Counted from the stretch's first letter, positions 26,866 through 35,572 are shown. The stretch: DNA of 64,000 bases from Bin107 sp965221655 (GCA_965221655.1 OZ244906.1:2480001-2544000); one strand, 5' to 3'. The notes: generated by a model from the sequence alone, not told the origin. Translations and numbers: made by a program.

Positions 26866-28071
26866 CTAGGCCGGTTCTTCGCCCAGCAGCACCAGGACGC
26901 CCGAGTACTGGTGGAGGTGGTCGCGCTGCCCGATGGGGGCGATTTCCGAGCCGGTGAAGAGGCCCGCCACGGGCAGCCCGCGCATCTTCTCGCGAATCGC
27001 GGCGGCGTCCACACCCCCCGCGCCGTAGAGGGAAGCGCCCCGGCCCGCGCAGTTGAAGTACAAACCGAACGCACCCGCGGGGGAGGGGAAGCGGCGCGCG
27101 CCTTTTTCCAGCATGGTGTGGAAGTCCTCCCGCGCGCGGGCGCCGTCGCGCCTGGCGAAGGTGATGGCCTGGCCCGTGCGCACCGGCGTCGGCAGCATGA
27201 TGACGCCTCTTTCCTCGTCCACGCCCACGACGGGCCGCACGACGTATTCGCCGTGGTCGAGGGCGACGCGGTCCGGATCGCCCGGAATACCGACGAACAG
27301 GTTCATGGCGGCGAAGCGGATGTTTTCCATCCATTCGGGTCCCGCCGCCTCGGCGAAGGCGTCGTAAGCGCGCCGGCCCGAAATTTCCTCGATGGCGTTG
27401 CCCTCCGCCCGGGTGACGACTTTCGGCTCGCCCGCGGGGAGATAGGCCTGGGAGATGCCGACGAAGCGCTCTCCCCCGCCCGGGAAGACGACGCCCGAGA
27501 CGGCGCCGGTCCGCACCTCGCCGTCGAGAAACTGAAAGGTTCTGCCCGTGGAGGCGTCCCCGGCGGCCCCGCCTCCCACGATGAGAGCCTCCTCGCCCAA
27601 CTCCTCGTGAATCCCCCGAAAGAAAGCTTCGGGCCGCAGGTGATAGCTGTCGGGCATCACGATCACCAGGGGCGGCCCCGCGCCGGGGAGCGCGTCGCCC
27701 AGGGCGCGTTTGCCCGCCCGGCCGATGGCGCGTCCGCATTCAGCGGGTGCGCTCCCCAGCCCCTCGACCAGAAACGGCGCGGCAGGCGGGCCGCCTTCCA
27801 CAACAAGCACCGAGACGCCCGGCTTCGCCTCAATCTCTCCTTGCGCGGTCATGACGCCGGCGCCCGTGCAGCCCACCACGCGCGCCCCGCCCGTCTCCTG
27901 TGCCACGGCGGCGAGCACGTCCGGCCACCCGGCGAGAAGGGGAGGCGTCGCGAACAAAAAGACGAGCGAAGCCGTATTCAGCCCCGCCTCGGCCATGGCG
28001 TCGCGGACGGCCTCGCGCGCCGCGGCCCCGGGGTCGGGATTTGCGGAGAGACCGCTGCCCGCGCGCGTCAT
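26866..28071 (-). CDS. FIST N/C domain protein
   Basis: This 401-residue protein has a FIST N domain (about residues 30-230, with VVGCTGAGVMTAQGE and VGGGAAGDAS) and a FIST C domain (about 240-390, with GIPGDPDRVALDHGEYVVRP, and LYFNCAGRG near the end). FIST domains are predicted ligand-sensing modules, often beside chemotaxis or amino-acid metabolism genes. This copy stands alone without a kinase or receptor domain. Its ATG overlaps the TGA of the upstream CoA-transferase beta gene (ATGA), so the two are translationally coupled. The coupling suggests it senses or handles a metabolite of that CoA-ester pathway; this is inference. Confidence 0.88.
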   Translation of the reverse strand: MTRAGSGLSANPDPGAAAREAVRDAMAEAGLNTASLVFLFATPPLLAGWPDVLAAVAQETGGARVVGCTGAGVMTAQGEIEAKPGVSVLVVEGGPPAAPFLVEGLGSAPAECGRAIGRAGKRALGDALPGAGPPLVIVMPDSYHLRPEAFFRGIHEELGEEALIVGGGAAGDASTGRTFQFLDGEVRTGAVSGVVFPGGGERFVGISQAYLPAGEPKVVTRAEGNAIEEISGRRAYDAFAEAAGPEWMENIRFAAMNLFVGIPGDPDRVALDHGEYVVRPVVGVDEERGVIMLPTPVRTGQAITFARRDGARAREDFHTMLEKGARRFPSPAGAFGLYFNCAGRGASLYGAGGVDAAAIREKMRGLPVAGLFTGSEIAPIGQRDHLHQYSGVLVLLGEEPA

Positions 28072-28763
28072 GGCGTGTTGCTGCGCACCAGGACGCCGAG
28101 CGGCTCGGCGACGCGCAGCGCGGGTTCGCTCACCCGCTGCACGTCGTCTGCACACAACCCCTCGGCCACCTCGCGGAGCAAGGGGCCCTCGGGCGTGAAC
28201 TCGATGAACGCAAGGTTGGTGAACAGCTTCGTCACCACGCCCCGGGCGGTCAGGGGGTAGGTGCATTCGCCCAGGAGCTTGAGTCCGCCGTCTTTCATGG
28301 TGTGGGTCATGATGGCGTAGACCGCGCGCGCGCCGGCCGCGAGGTCCATCGCCCCGCCGATGCCGCCCTTGCCCGCGCCCGGCACCGTCCAGTTGGCCAG
28401 ATCGCCGCGCGCGGAGACTTGCAGCGCGCCCATGACGGCGATGTCCACGTGGCCGCCGCGAATCATGGCGAAGGCGTCGGCGTGGCCGAACACCGACGCC
28501 CCCGGTAGGGTGGTGATGGGCTCTCTGGATGCGTTGATGTAATCCTTGTCCTCCTCCTCCGGCTCGGGCCGGGGACCTGCTCCGATGATTCCGTTTTCCG
28601 CCATGAACATCACGCCGCGCGCGGGCTCGACGTAGTTCGCCACCAGGGTGGGAATGCCGATGCCGAGATTCACCACGGCGCCGTCGGCCAAATCCGCCGC
28701 CACGCGGCGGGCGATGTCCGCAGGGGCGAGGGCGTGGCGCTCAAGTTTCGGATCGCAGGCCAA
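28068..28763 (-). CDS. scoB: 3-oxoacid CoA-transferase, subunit B
   Basis: This 231-residue beta subunit of a family I CoA-transferase moves CoA between succinyl- or acetyl-CoA and a 3-oxoacid. VNLGIGIPTLVANYV and MFMAENGIIGAGPRP are clear, and the Glu of ENGIIG is the residue that forms the covalent CoA thioester. GAGKGGIGGAMDLAAGA is also typical. The TTG start at 28763 has AGGAGAGG just upstream and overlaps the end of the alpha-subunit gene by 23 nt. Acetoacetate, 3-oxoadipate or another 3-oxoacid are all possible substrates. Confidence 0.92.
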   Translation of the reverse strand: MACDPKLERHALAPADIARRVAADLADGAVVNLGIGIPTLVANYVEPARGVMFMAENGIIGAGPRPEPEEEDKDYINASREPITTLPGASVFGHADAFAMIRGGHVDIAVMGALQVSARGDLANWTVPGAGKGGIGGAMDLAAGARAVYAIMTHTMKDGGLKLLGECTYPLTARGVVTKLFTNLAFIEFTPEGPLLREVAEGLCADDVQRVSEPALRVAEPLGVLVRSNTP

Positions 28764-29430
28764 GGTCCTCTCCTCTCACGACTCTTTGCACGTATATCGA
28801 GGGGGTGTGCACGCTCTCGGGGGCGATTTCGCCCGGGGCGACGATTTCCTCCACCTCGACGATGGTGAGCGGAGCGGCGGTCGCCATGACGGGGTTGAAG
28901 TTCGCCGCGGTGCCCCTGTAGGTGAGGTTGCCCATGGTGTCGGCCCGGTGGGCCTTGATGACGGCCACGTCGCCCGGCAGGGGATATTCGAGCACCACTT
29001 CGCGGCCCTCCATCGTACGCGTCTCCTTGCCCTCGGCCGCCTGCGTGCCGACGCCCGTGGGGGTGTAGAAGCCGCGAATCCCCGCACCCGCCGCGCGGAT
29101 GCGCTCGGCCATGGTGCCCTGGGGAATCTGTTCGAGCTCTACCTTGCCCGCGAGGTAGAGCTCGCGGAACACGAACGCGCTTCGGTGGAAGGCGTAGCTG
29201 CACACGATTTTGCGCACCTTCCCCTGGCGGAGCAGGACGGCCAGGCCGCGCTCCCCGAAGCCCGCGTGGTTGGTGACGACCGTCAGGTCACGCGCGGGAT
29301 GGTCGGCCATGGCGACGAGCAGATTTTCGGGAATGCCCGCGCCCCCGAACCCTCCCAGCAGGATGGTGGCGCCGTCGGGAATGTCGTGGACGGCGGCTCG
29401 CGATGATGGATACACCTTACCGGAAGTCAA
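28741..29430 (-). CDS. scoA: 3-oxoacid CoA-transferase, subunit A
   Basis: This 229-residue alpha subunit has the family signature GGFGGAGIPENLL near residue 26, VTNHAGFGERGLA, and GFYTPTGVGTQAAEG around 120. It pairs with the overlapping beta-subunit gene to make the active transferase. The TTG start at 29430 follows GAGAGCGAGG. It is the first gene of the minus-strand run scoA, scoB, FIST, CopD-like and oxidoreductase, with a TAGAAT -10 box about 60 bp upstream. Confidence 0.92.
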   Translation of the reverse strand: MTSGKVYPSSRAAVHDIPDGATILLGGFGGAGIPENLLVAMADHPARDLTVVTNHAGFGERGLAVLLRQGKVRKIVCSYAFHRSAFVFRELYLAGKVELEQIPQGTMAERIRAAGAGIRGFYTPTGVGTQAAEGKETRTMEGREVVLEYPLPGDVAVIKAHRADTMGNLTYRGTAANFNPVMATAAPLTIVEVEEIVAPGEIAPESVHTPSIYVQRVVRGEDLGLRSET

Positions 29431-29487
29431 CGGCCTCGCTCTCTTTCGGGTCTCAAGGATGTGCGCGGTTTCCCTCGTGCGCGCGGC

Positions 29488-29493
29488 ATTCTA
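29488..29493 (-). promoter_or_regulatory. -10 box (TAGAAT) for the scoAB-FIST operon
   Basis: TAGAAT on the minus strand lies about 58 bp before the scoA start, in the divergent gap with the spermidine-synthase-like gene. The matching -35 (TTCCTC at 17 bp) is poor, so this may be a regulated promoter. Confidence 0.4.
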
Positions 29494-29523
29494 TCTTATG
29501 CGGCACCAGAGAGGAAAATCCAC

Positions 29524-29552
29524 TTGCCTCCGCGCTTCGCGTGCCATAGAGT
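29524..29552 (+). promoter_or_regulatory. Sigma70-like promoter for the spermidine-synthase-like gene
   Basis: TTGCCT (29524-29529), a 17-bp spacer and TAGAGT (29547-29552) lie 30 bp before the GTG start at 29582. The predicted leader is about 23 nt and includes the GAGGAGC ribosome site. Confidence 0.45.
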
Positions 29553-29581
29553 GCGGCTTTTCTTTTTGCGAGGAGCACAGC

Positions 29582-31162
29582 GTGGCGAAGCGCCCCGAAC
29601 GGACAACGCAAGGCAGCCAGGAGCACGCGACGGGTTGGTATCTCTACGTCTCGGTGTTTCTCTCGGGCGGGTCGATTCTCGTGCTCGAAATCGCGGCGGG
29701 GCGCGTGCTCGCCCCCCATTTCGGCAACACGCTCTACACGTGGACCTCGATGATCGGCATTATCCTCGCCGCGCTGAGCGTGGGGTATTCCATCGGGGGA
29801 AGGCTGGCGGACCGCCGGCCCTCGGCGCGTCTGTTCTTCTTGCTCATGCTGGGCGGCGCGGCGCTGGTGGCGCTGGTGCCCGCTCTGCGGGGACTCTTGC
29901 TCCCCACGATGGAGCGCAGCTTCAGCCTGCGTTCGGGGCCGGTGTTCGCGGGGTTCGTGCTCTTCGCCGCGCCGAGCTGCGTCCTCGCCACGCTCACGCC
30001 CTTCGCGGTGAAGCTCGCGGCCCGGGGAGAGGAGCGCCTCGGCGCGGTCGCGGGCAATCTCTTTACCTGGTCCACGGCCGGCAGCATCGCGGGCACGTTC
30101 GCCACGGGGTTCGTCTTCATCCCCTTGTTCGGACTGAACGGCATCTTTCTGACGACGGCGGGCGTGCTTGCGCTCACCGCCCTCGTCGGCCTTTGGCTCG
30201 CGGGCGAGCTGGGGCGTTTGTTCTCCGGGCGCAGGGCGCGCGGGCACCTCTCGCTCGTGGCGTTCTTTGCGCTCTCGGCAGCGACGGGGGCTGCGTGGCT
30301 GCACAAGCTGCCCGGAACCGGGGGGGAGACGATTTGGGTGCACGAGAACATCTACCACATGATTCGCGTGTTCGAGCGCGCGCGTCCCGGCGGCGGCCGG
30401 GTGCGTGAGCTGTATCTGGATCATCAGCCCGAAGGGGCGATGGTCGTGGGCGACGACGCGGAGTTTCACTATCGCTACACCCGCTTTCTGGAGTTGGGGC
30501 CGGTGTTCGTCCCCGGCATGAAGCGCGCACTGTTCATCGGCGGGGGCGCGTTCACGATGCCCAAGGCCTTGCACCTGCACAAGCCCGGGGTGGAGATATC
30601 CGTGGCCGAACTCGACGCGGACGTCGTCGAGACGGGCAGGAGGTTCTTCAGGCTGGGCAAGTTCCCGCAACTCGCGGCCGTGGTCGGCGACGGCAGGCGC
30701 GTGCTCAAGGCTTCCGCACGGGCTTACGACCTCATTGTGGGCGACGCCTACCGCGGCTTGCGCAACATACCGCCGCATCTCATCACGCGCGAGTTCTTTG
30801 AGGAGGCGCGCGTGCGCCTCGCACCGGGCGGGGCGTTCATGCTGAACTTGATTGGCCACCGCAGCGGCCCCGGCGGGACGATATACGCATCCGTCTACCG
30901 CACGATGCGCGCGGTGTTCGCAGAGGTGTTCGTCTACAGCACGGACCCCGCGAATCCCTCCCTGCCGCAGAACATCTTGTTCTTCGCGTTTCCCAAAGAG
31001 GACGCGGGCCGCTTTCGCCGCGTGGAGGAGCGCATTCGCACGGACCCCCGGCTGCGCTTCGCCGCGGGCGCGCGCGTGGCCCCGCCCGAGGCGCGCACCT
31101 ACGGGCCCGTTTTGACCGACGACTACAACCCGGTGGAGTATCTGATAGAGCGCGGCCTCTAA
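29582..31162 (+). CDS. Membrane-fused spermidine synthase-like methyltransferase-fold protein
   Basis: This 526-residue protein joins an N-terminal membrane part (about 7-8 helices to residue 240, starting YVSVFLSGGSILVLEIAAGR) to a C-terminal Rossmann domain of the spermidine synthase family. RALFIGGGAFTMP (about 315) and VAELDADVVETGRRFF form the nucleotide-binding region, and YDLIVGDAYRG holds the Asp-rich loop. Such fused proteins are common in bacteria, but aminopropyl transfer is rarely shown for them, so the substrate is open. The GTG at 29582 has GAGGAGC 5 nt upstream. It is divergent from scoA and lies 38 nt before a dehydrogenase gene that may share its transcript. Confidence 0.85.
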   Translation: MAKRPERTTQGSQEHATGWYLYVSVFLSGGSILVLEIAAGRVLAPHFGNTLYTWTSMIGIILAALSVGYSIGGRLADRRPSARLFFLLMLGGAALVALVPALRGLLLPTMERSFSLRSGPVFAGFVLFAAPSCVLATLTPFAVKLAARGEERLGAVAGNLFTWSTAGSIAGTFATGFVFIPLFGLNGIFLTTAGVLALTALVGLWLAGELGRLFSGRRARGHLSLVAFFALSAATGAAWLHKLPGTGGETIWVHENIYHMIRVFERARPGGGRVRELYLDHQPEGAMVVGDDAEFHYRYTRFLELGPVFVPGMKRALFIGGGAFTMPKALHLHKPGVEISVAELDADVVETGRRFFRLGKFPQLAAVVGDGRRVLKASARAYDLIVGDAYRGLRNIPPHLITREFFEEARVRLAPGGAFMLNLIGHRSGPGGTIYASVYRTMRAVFAEVFVYSTDPANPSLPQNILFFAFPKEDAGRFRRVEERIRTDPRLRFAAGARVAPPEARTYGPVLTDDYNPVEYLIERGL

Positions 31163-31200
31163 TGTAATGTAGTGCGCGCGCCGGCAACCAAGGAGAAGCG

Positions 31201-32256
31201 ATGGCGAAGCACAGCGTCGGCCTGATACCGGCAGACGGAATCGGCCCCGAGGTACTCACCCAGGCGGTGCGCGTTTTGCGCGCACTGGCGAAGAGCGAGC
31301 GGGGGCTCGCGTTTTCATTCCGGAAATACCCGTGGGGGAGCGACTTCTACCACGAGACGGGCAGAATGTGCCCGGAGAACTTTCTCGAGCGCGTCTCGCG
31401 GCACGACGCGATTTTGCTGGGCGCGGTGGGCAGGCCCGACATTCCCGACCACATCACCCTCAACCAGTTGCTGCTTCCGCTGCGGCGGGGGTTCGACCTC
31501 TACGTGAACATGCGCCCCATCGTCCTCTACGAGGGGCTTGCCTCCCCCCTGCGCGGGTATGAGCCGGGCGACATCGACATGCTCTTCTTCCGCGAGAACA
31601 CCGAGGGGGAGTACAGCCCCATCGGGGGCAGGCACTACGAGGGCCACCCCCAGCAGATGGCCGTGCAGATGACGCTGTTTACGCGCACGGGGTGTGTGCG
31701 CATCATCGAGGCGGCTTTCGAGGCGGCTCTCAAGCGCAAGAAGCACGTGACCAACGTGACGAAGTCCAACGCCCAGGGCCATACCCTGGTGATGTGGGAC
31801 GAGATTTTCGAGGAGGTAGCCGCGCGCTACAAAGGGGTGCGCACGGCGAAGTACCTCGTCGACGCGGCGGCGCTCGAGTTCGTGCGGCACCCCGAGGCGT
31901 TCGACGTCGTGGTCTCCACGAACCTGTTCGGAGACATCCTGACGGATTTGGGCGCGGCCATCGTCGGCGGGCTGGGGGTTGCCGCGAGCGCGAACACGCA
32001 CCCGGGGGGCGACGTCCCCGGCCTGTTCGAGCCCGTGCACGGCTCCGCCCCCGACATCATGGGCAAGGGAATTGCCAACCCGGTGGCGGCGCTGTTCTCC
32101 GCCGCCATGATGCTCGACTATCTGGGCGAGGAACGCGCGGCGAAGCGGCTGGACTCCGCTGTGCGCGGGCATCTCGCCGAGGGCAACCACACGCCGGATT
32201 TGGGTGGTACGGGCACGACGCGCTCGGTGGCCACCGACGTGATCAAGCGACTCTAG
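31201..32256 (+). CDS. D-malate/tartrate dehydrogenase-like beta-decarboxylating dehydrogenase
   Basis: This 351-residue enzyme is in the isocitrate/isopropylmalate dehydrogenase family. GLIPADGIGPEVL opens the fold, GAVGRPDIPDHITL and the RRGFDLYVNMRPI segment carry substrate arginines, TKSNAQG holds the catalytic Lys, NLFGDILTDLGAAIVGG the metal-binding Asp residues, and LFEPVHGSAPDIMGKGIANP the NAD site. PDHITL and FDLYVNMRP match the DmlA/TtuC branch better than LeuB, so oxidative decarboxylation of D-malate or tartrate to pyruvate or a related acid is likely. No leuCD genes are nearby. AAGGAG precedes the ATG. Confidence 0.85.
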   Translation: MAKHSVGLIPADGIGPEVLTQAVRVLRALAKSERGLAFSFRKYPWGSDFYHETGRMCPENFLERVSRHDAILLGAVGRPDIPDHITLNQLLLPLRRGFDLYVNMRPIVLYEGLASPLRGYEPGDIDMLFFRENTEGEYSPIGGRHYEGHPQQMAVQMTLFTRTGCVRIIEAAFEAALKRKKHVTNVTKSNAQGHTLVMWDEIFEEVAARYKGVRTAKYLVDAAALEFVRHPEAFDVVVSTNLFGDILTDLGAAIVGGLGVAASANTHPGGDVPGLFEPVHGSAPDIMGKGIANPVAALFSAAMMLDYLGEERAAKRLDSAVRGHLAEGNHTPDLGGTGTTRSVATDVIKRL

Positions 32257-32273
32257 CGCGGGGGAGCGAGGCG

Positions 32274-32798
32274 ATGTCCATCGTCACGCGCAGGGGAGAC
32301 GACGGGAACACCGACCTGTGGTTCGCCGACAGGGTTCCCAAATACCACCCCCAGGTGCAGGCCTACGGCGCGCTCGACGAGGCGAAGGCGGCCCTGGGTC
32401 TTGCGCGTTCGATGGCGCCGGAATGGCTCCGGCCCGAAATTCTCAAAATCCAGAAAGATCTCTACCTCGTGAGCAGCGACCTGGCGACGCTTCGGGGCAA
32501 AACGGGCAGGCTGGGCGAGCGCGCGGGCCCGGAGCAGGTGGCGTGGGCCGACGCGCAGGTGGCGCGCTACGAGAGAGAAATTCGCATTACCGACTGGGTG
32601 ATATCGGGCGACTCCTCCTGCGGGGCCGCCCTGGACGTGGCGCTCACCACCATCCGCCGGGGTGAGCGGTGGGCGGTGTGGCTGCGCGACGAGGGCTACC
32701 TCGACAATCCCGATCTTCTCGTCTATCTCAACCGTGTCTCCGACCTGCTTTTTCTGATGGCGCGCGCGGTCGACCGGGGCGTGCAAGTACCCGAATAA
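32274..32798 (+). CDS. PduO-type cob(I)alamin adenosyltransferase-like protein
   Basis: This 174-residue protein has the five-helix bundle pattern of PduO-type ATP:cob(I)alamin adenosyltransferases, which make adenosylcobalamin. TRRGDDGNTDLWF corresponds to the TRTGDxGTT ATP-binding loop, YGALDEAKAALGLAR to the E-Ax-GL helix, and YLNRVSDLLFLMAR to the C-terminal helix. The usual FxLPGG segment before RRAER is here WVISGDSSCG followed by TIRRGERW, so the cobalamin-side residues differ. It may act on a corrinoid or be a divergent relative. It lies 17 nt after the dehydrogenase gene with a GGGGAGCGAGG ribosome site. Its stop is 12 nt from the convergent AI-2E gene. Confidence 0.78.
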   Translation: MSIVTRRGDDGNTDLWFADRVPKYHPQVQAYGALDEAKAALGLARSMAPEWLRPEILKIQKDLYLVSSDLATLRGKTGRLGERAGPEQVAWADAQVARYEREIRITDWVISGDSSCGAALDVALTTIRRGERWAVWLRDEGYLDNPDLLVYLNRVSDLLFLMARAVDRGVQVPE

Positions 32799-32810
32799 AG
32801 AGGGGCCGCC

Positions 32811-33869
32811 TCAAGTCAGATAGTAGTCTTGCATGGCCTCCAGACCCACCTTGATGGCCGCCGCTATCGGCACGGCCAGCAGAACGCCCGCGATTCCCAT
32901 GAGTTCGCCCCCGATGATGATTGAGGAGAGCACCACCACGGGGTGGAGCCCGACGCGGTTGCCCAGCACGCGGGGCACGAGCAGGACCCCTGCGAGCGGC
33001 GAGACGATGCCGAACACGGCAGCCGTCGCGAGGGGGTGGATCCAGTCCTGGTGGGCGATGGCCGAAAGCAGCACCGCGACGGGCAGGGCCACCACCCATT
33101 CCAGGTAGGGGAACATGCAGGAGATGCCCGTCAGGATGCCGAGCACCAGCCACAGGGGGACGTCCACGATGAAAAACCCCAGCACGTAGAGTGCGGAGAG
33201 GATGAGGGATATCAGCAACTGGCCCTTGATGAACGAACCGAGCAGTTCGTCGAGCCTGTGCAGGCGCTTTTCCACCTCGGGGCGGTAGTGCCGGGGAACG
33301 TAGGTGTAGCACTTATCCAGTATCTGTGTGCGATCCCGCAGGATGTAGAAGGTCATGACGGGGATGAGCAGCAGATAGATAACGCCGACGGCGATGGACA
33401 GCAGCCCGCTCGTTGTCTTGAGCAGCACCGCGCCGCCCGCCTGGAGAGCGGCCATGGGGATTTGCGCCAACACGGAGAGGTTTTCGGTGACGTACTTCCT
33501 CCACTCCACCGCGGGAGATAGCTGAAACCTCTCGAGCGTGGCGTCGAGCCACGATTCGAGAACGATGAGATAGCCGGGAAGCTTCTGGGTGAAGGCCGAC
33601 ACCTGGCTCTGCACCGTGGGGCCGATGCTCACCCAGAGGACGACCCCGAGCAGCCCCAGCCCCGAGAGCAGGAGAAAGATGGCCAGGGTGCGCGGTATCT
33701 TCCAGCGCTCCAGGACGTCGACCACAGGATAGAGCACATAGGCGAGGATAAAGGAAACTGCCAGCGGAATGAGTGCGGAGCGCGCACTCACCAAAATCCA
33801 CGTCGAGGCGAGGATGACGAGAATGAGCCAGATGCGCTTCCAGGTGAGGATTTGGGTGTGATCGTTCAC
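32811..33869 (-). CDS. AI-2E family (PerM-like) permease
   Basis: This 352-residue inner-membrane protein of the AI-2E exporter/PerM superfamily has about eight helices. An N-terminal pair (WLILVILASTWILVSA, LIPLAVSFILAYVLYPVV) is followed by a large amphipathic loop (about 90-165), then TFYILRDR and the conserved C-terminal part with GQLLISLILSALY, PYLEWVVALPVAVLL and GVLLAVPIAAAIKV. Members export varied solutes; autoinducer-2 itself applies only to a few. The GTG start at 33869 lies 17 nt after pgsA, so the two are likely co-transcribed. Confidence 0.85.
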   Translation of the reverse strand: MNDHTQILTWKRIWLILVILASTWILVSARSALIPLAVSFILAYVLYPVVDVLERWKIPRTLAIFLLLSGLGLLGVVLWVSIGPTVQSQVSAFTQKLPGYLIVLESWLDATLERFQLSPAVEWRKYVTENLSVLAQIPMAALQAGGAVLLKTTSGLLSIAVGVIYLLLIPVMTFYILRDRTQILDKCYTYVPRHYRPEVEKRLHRLDELLGSFIKGQLLISLILSALYVLGFFIVDVPLWLVLGILTGISCMFPYLEWVVALPVAVLLSAIAHQDWIHPLATAAVFGIVSPLAGVLLVPRVLGNRVGLHPVVVLSSIIIGGELMGIAGVLLAVPIAAAIKVGLEAMQDYYLT

Positions 33870-33885
33870 GGCGCTGCACCCGGCC

Positions 33886-34491
33886 TCAGACCCGCGCGGC
33901 GGGCGTGGATTTTTCCGTCGCGTCGTTGCCCGGCTTTTGGTAGAGCATCCGCGCGCCCACGAAGAAGATGTAGTGGATGCCCGAGGCGACCGTGAGTACG
34001 CACGTGATCGCGTACACCGACCACATCACCACGTTTGGTCCCGCGCCCAGGGTCGCCGCCAGCAACGCGGCGCCCGCGGTGATTAGCTGGGCGGTGGTGG
34101 TGGTCTTGCCGAGCATCGAGGGCGAGGGCGCCTGAAAGCCCACCGTCATGAACAGCATGAGGCAGCCGATGCACAGCAGCAGATCGCGGCTCACCACGGC
34201 GACGGCGAGCCATATCGGGACCTGCCCCGCAATGCCCATCATCATATAGGCGGTGAACATGAGCAGCTTGTCGGCGATGGGGTCGAGCATCGCCCCCAGC
34301 GGCGTCATCTCCTTGCGCAGGCGCGCGATATGGCCGTCCACGCCGTCGGCCACGCCGGCGACGATGAACACCACGAGGGCCGTCCCCATGCGCTTGTAGG
34401 CGAGGCAGGTGACGAACACGGGCACGAGGAACACCCGAACGAGCGTGATCTTGTTTGCCAGCGTCAGCCTGTTCGAAGTGGATGCGCCCAT
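33886..34491 (-). CDS. pgsA: CDP-alcohol phosphatidyltransferase, probably PgsA
   Basis: This 201-residue membrane enzyme likely transfers glycerol-3-phosphate to CDP-diacylglycerol for phosphatidylglycerol synthesis. The complete CDP-alcohol phosphotransferase motif is present: D49, D52-G53, A56-R57, G66, D70 and D74, with the metal-binding aspartates. NKITLVRVFLVPVF near the N-terminus is typical of PgsA. About five membrane helices are visible and the length is normal. It begins the short operon with the AI-2E permease. An extended -10 promoter lies just upstream. Confidence 0.9.
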   Translation of the reverse strand: MGASTSNRLTLANKITLVRVFLVPVFVTCLAYKRMGTALVVFIVAGVADGVDGHIARLRKEMTPLGAMLDPIADKLLMFTAYMMMGIAGQVPIWLAVAVVSRDLLLCIGCLMLFMTVGFQAPSPSMLGKTTTTAQLITAGAALLAATLGAGPNVVMWSVYAITCVLTVASGIHYIFFVGARMLYQKPGNDATEKSTPAARV

Positions 34492-34535
34492 GGTCGAAGC
34501 GGCCCCTCGATTCTTCGTCTTGCGGATGATGCCGC

Positions 34536-34544
34536 ATCATACCA
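34536..34544 (-). promoter_or_regulatory. Extended -10 promoter for pgsA
   Basis: TGGTATGAT on the minus strand combines an extended TGn with TATGAT, about 45 bp before the pgsA ATG. It resembles the TGGTAGAAT before the KamA-like gene. No clear -35 is seen, as expected for extended -10 promoters. Confidence 0.4.
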
Positions 34545-34567
34545 CAACACGGGTTGTATGGCGGCCC

Positions 34568-35431
34568 TCAGAGAGCATTTTCGCATGACGCACCGGGAGC
34601 GCGCCGGCCTGCGGTCTTCGCGCGTCCTCTTGAGGAGGGTTTGCGCGCCCTGGCCCAGCCCGCCCGCGCCCCGGGCGCGGGTGCGGGGAGGATTTTCGTC
34701 ATGCGCTTGAGCTTTTCGACTTCCTCGGGGGTGAGGGTGCGAACGTGCGCACCGCGAAGCCCCCTGGCGGTGATGCCCCCGTAAGCGCGCCGCACGAGCT
34801 TGACCACGGGATGCCCCACTGCCTCGCACATCTTCTTGATCTGGTGGTGTCTGCCTTCTCGCAGCTCGATTCTGAGCCATGCGTTCTTCTCGGTGCGTGT
34901 GCGCAGCATCCGCACCCGCGCGGGCCGGGGCGGCTTCTGCCCGCGCCCGCGCTGCCAGGAGCCGTCCGCCATGCGGGCGAGAGCCTCTTCGCCGGGAACG
35001 CCCTTTACCTTCGCGTCGTAGACGCGGGGTATCTCGTAGCGGGGATGGGCGAGGCGGTTCGCCAACTCCCCGTCGTTGGTGAGGAGCAAAACGCCCTCGA
35101 CGTCGAAGTCGAGCCTGCCCACGGGAAACACGCGCCTGAGCCCCCCGGGCAGCAGACTCGCCACCGTCGGCCTCTCCTTGCCCTCCTCATCGCGCATGGT
35201 GGTGAGCACGTACCGGGGTTTGTGCAACACGAGATAGACGGGAGGTTCCCTTTTCGTGATGAGCTTGCCGTTCACCTTGACGGCGTCGGTCAGCGGGTCG
35301 GCCTTGGCTCCGGGCAGGACGATGCGCTCTCCGTTCACCCGGACGCGGCCCTCCGCGATGAGGCGCTCCGCCTCGCGGCGCGAGGCGATGCCCGCCTGGG
35401 CGATGATCTTCTGAAGCCTGATGGAGGCCAT
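34568..35431 (-). CDS. rluB: 23S rRNA pseudouridine synthase, RluB-like
   Basis: This 287-residue protein has an N-terminal S4 RNA-binding domain (residues 2-60, IRLQKIIAQAGIASRREAE) and the RsuA/RluB catalytic domain with GRLDFDVEGVLLLTNDGEL, whose Asp attacks uridine. HHQIKKMCEAVGHPV is the usual downstream motif. A basic tail (about residues 255-287) extends past the catalytic core, as in many RluB proteins. It likely modifies the peptidyl transferase region of 23S rRNA; RluE/RluF-type targets cannot be excluded. A consensus TATAAT lies 42 bp upstream and GAGGGAAGGG precedes the ATG. Confidence 0.88.
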   Translation of the reverse strand: MASIRLQKIIAQAGIASRREAERLIAEGRVRVNGERIVLPGAKADPLTDAVKVNGKLITKREPPVYLVLHKPRYVLTTMRDEEGKERPTVASLLPGGLRRVFPVGRLDFDVEGVLLLTNDGELANRLAHPRYEIPRVYDAKVKGVPGEEALARMADGSWQRGRGQKPPRPARVRMLRTRTEKNAWLRIELREGRHHQIKKMCEAVGHPVVKLVRRAYGGITARGLRGAHVRTLTPEEVEKLKRMTKILPAPAPGARAGWARARKPSSRGRAKTAGRRAPGASCENAL

Positions 35432-35472
35432 CCCTCTTCCCTCTCCCCGGCGTCGATAGGGCCGCGCGGAGA

Positions 35473-35478
35473 ATTATA
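35473..35478 (-). promoter_or_regulatory. Consensus -10 box for rluB
   Basis: TATAAT on the minus strand lies 42 bp before the rluB ATG, giving a leader of about 35 nt. The -35 at 17 bp (TACACC) is weak. Confidence 0.45.
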
Positions 35479-35517
35479 GCCATTCGGGGGCGAACGGTGT
35501 AGTCTGCCCCCGAAAAC

Positions 35518-35538
35518 GACGGGCGCAGAACGCCCGTC
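35518..35538 (+). other. Hairpin in the leader of the enolase-superfamily gene
   Basis: GACGGGCG and CGCCCGTC form a perfect 8-bp stem with a 5-nt loop, 34 bp before the TTG start at 35573. It could protect the 5' end or bind a regulator. No T-tract follows, so it is not an obvious attenuator. Confidence 0.4.
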
Positions 35539-35572
35539 TTGCGCCACCACCCTTGCGACAAGGAGCCTCGCC

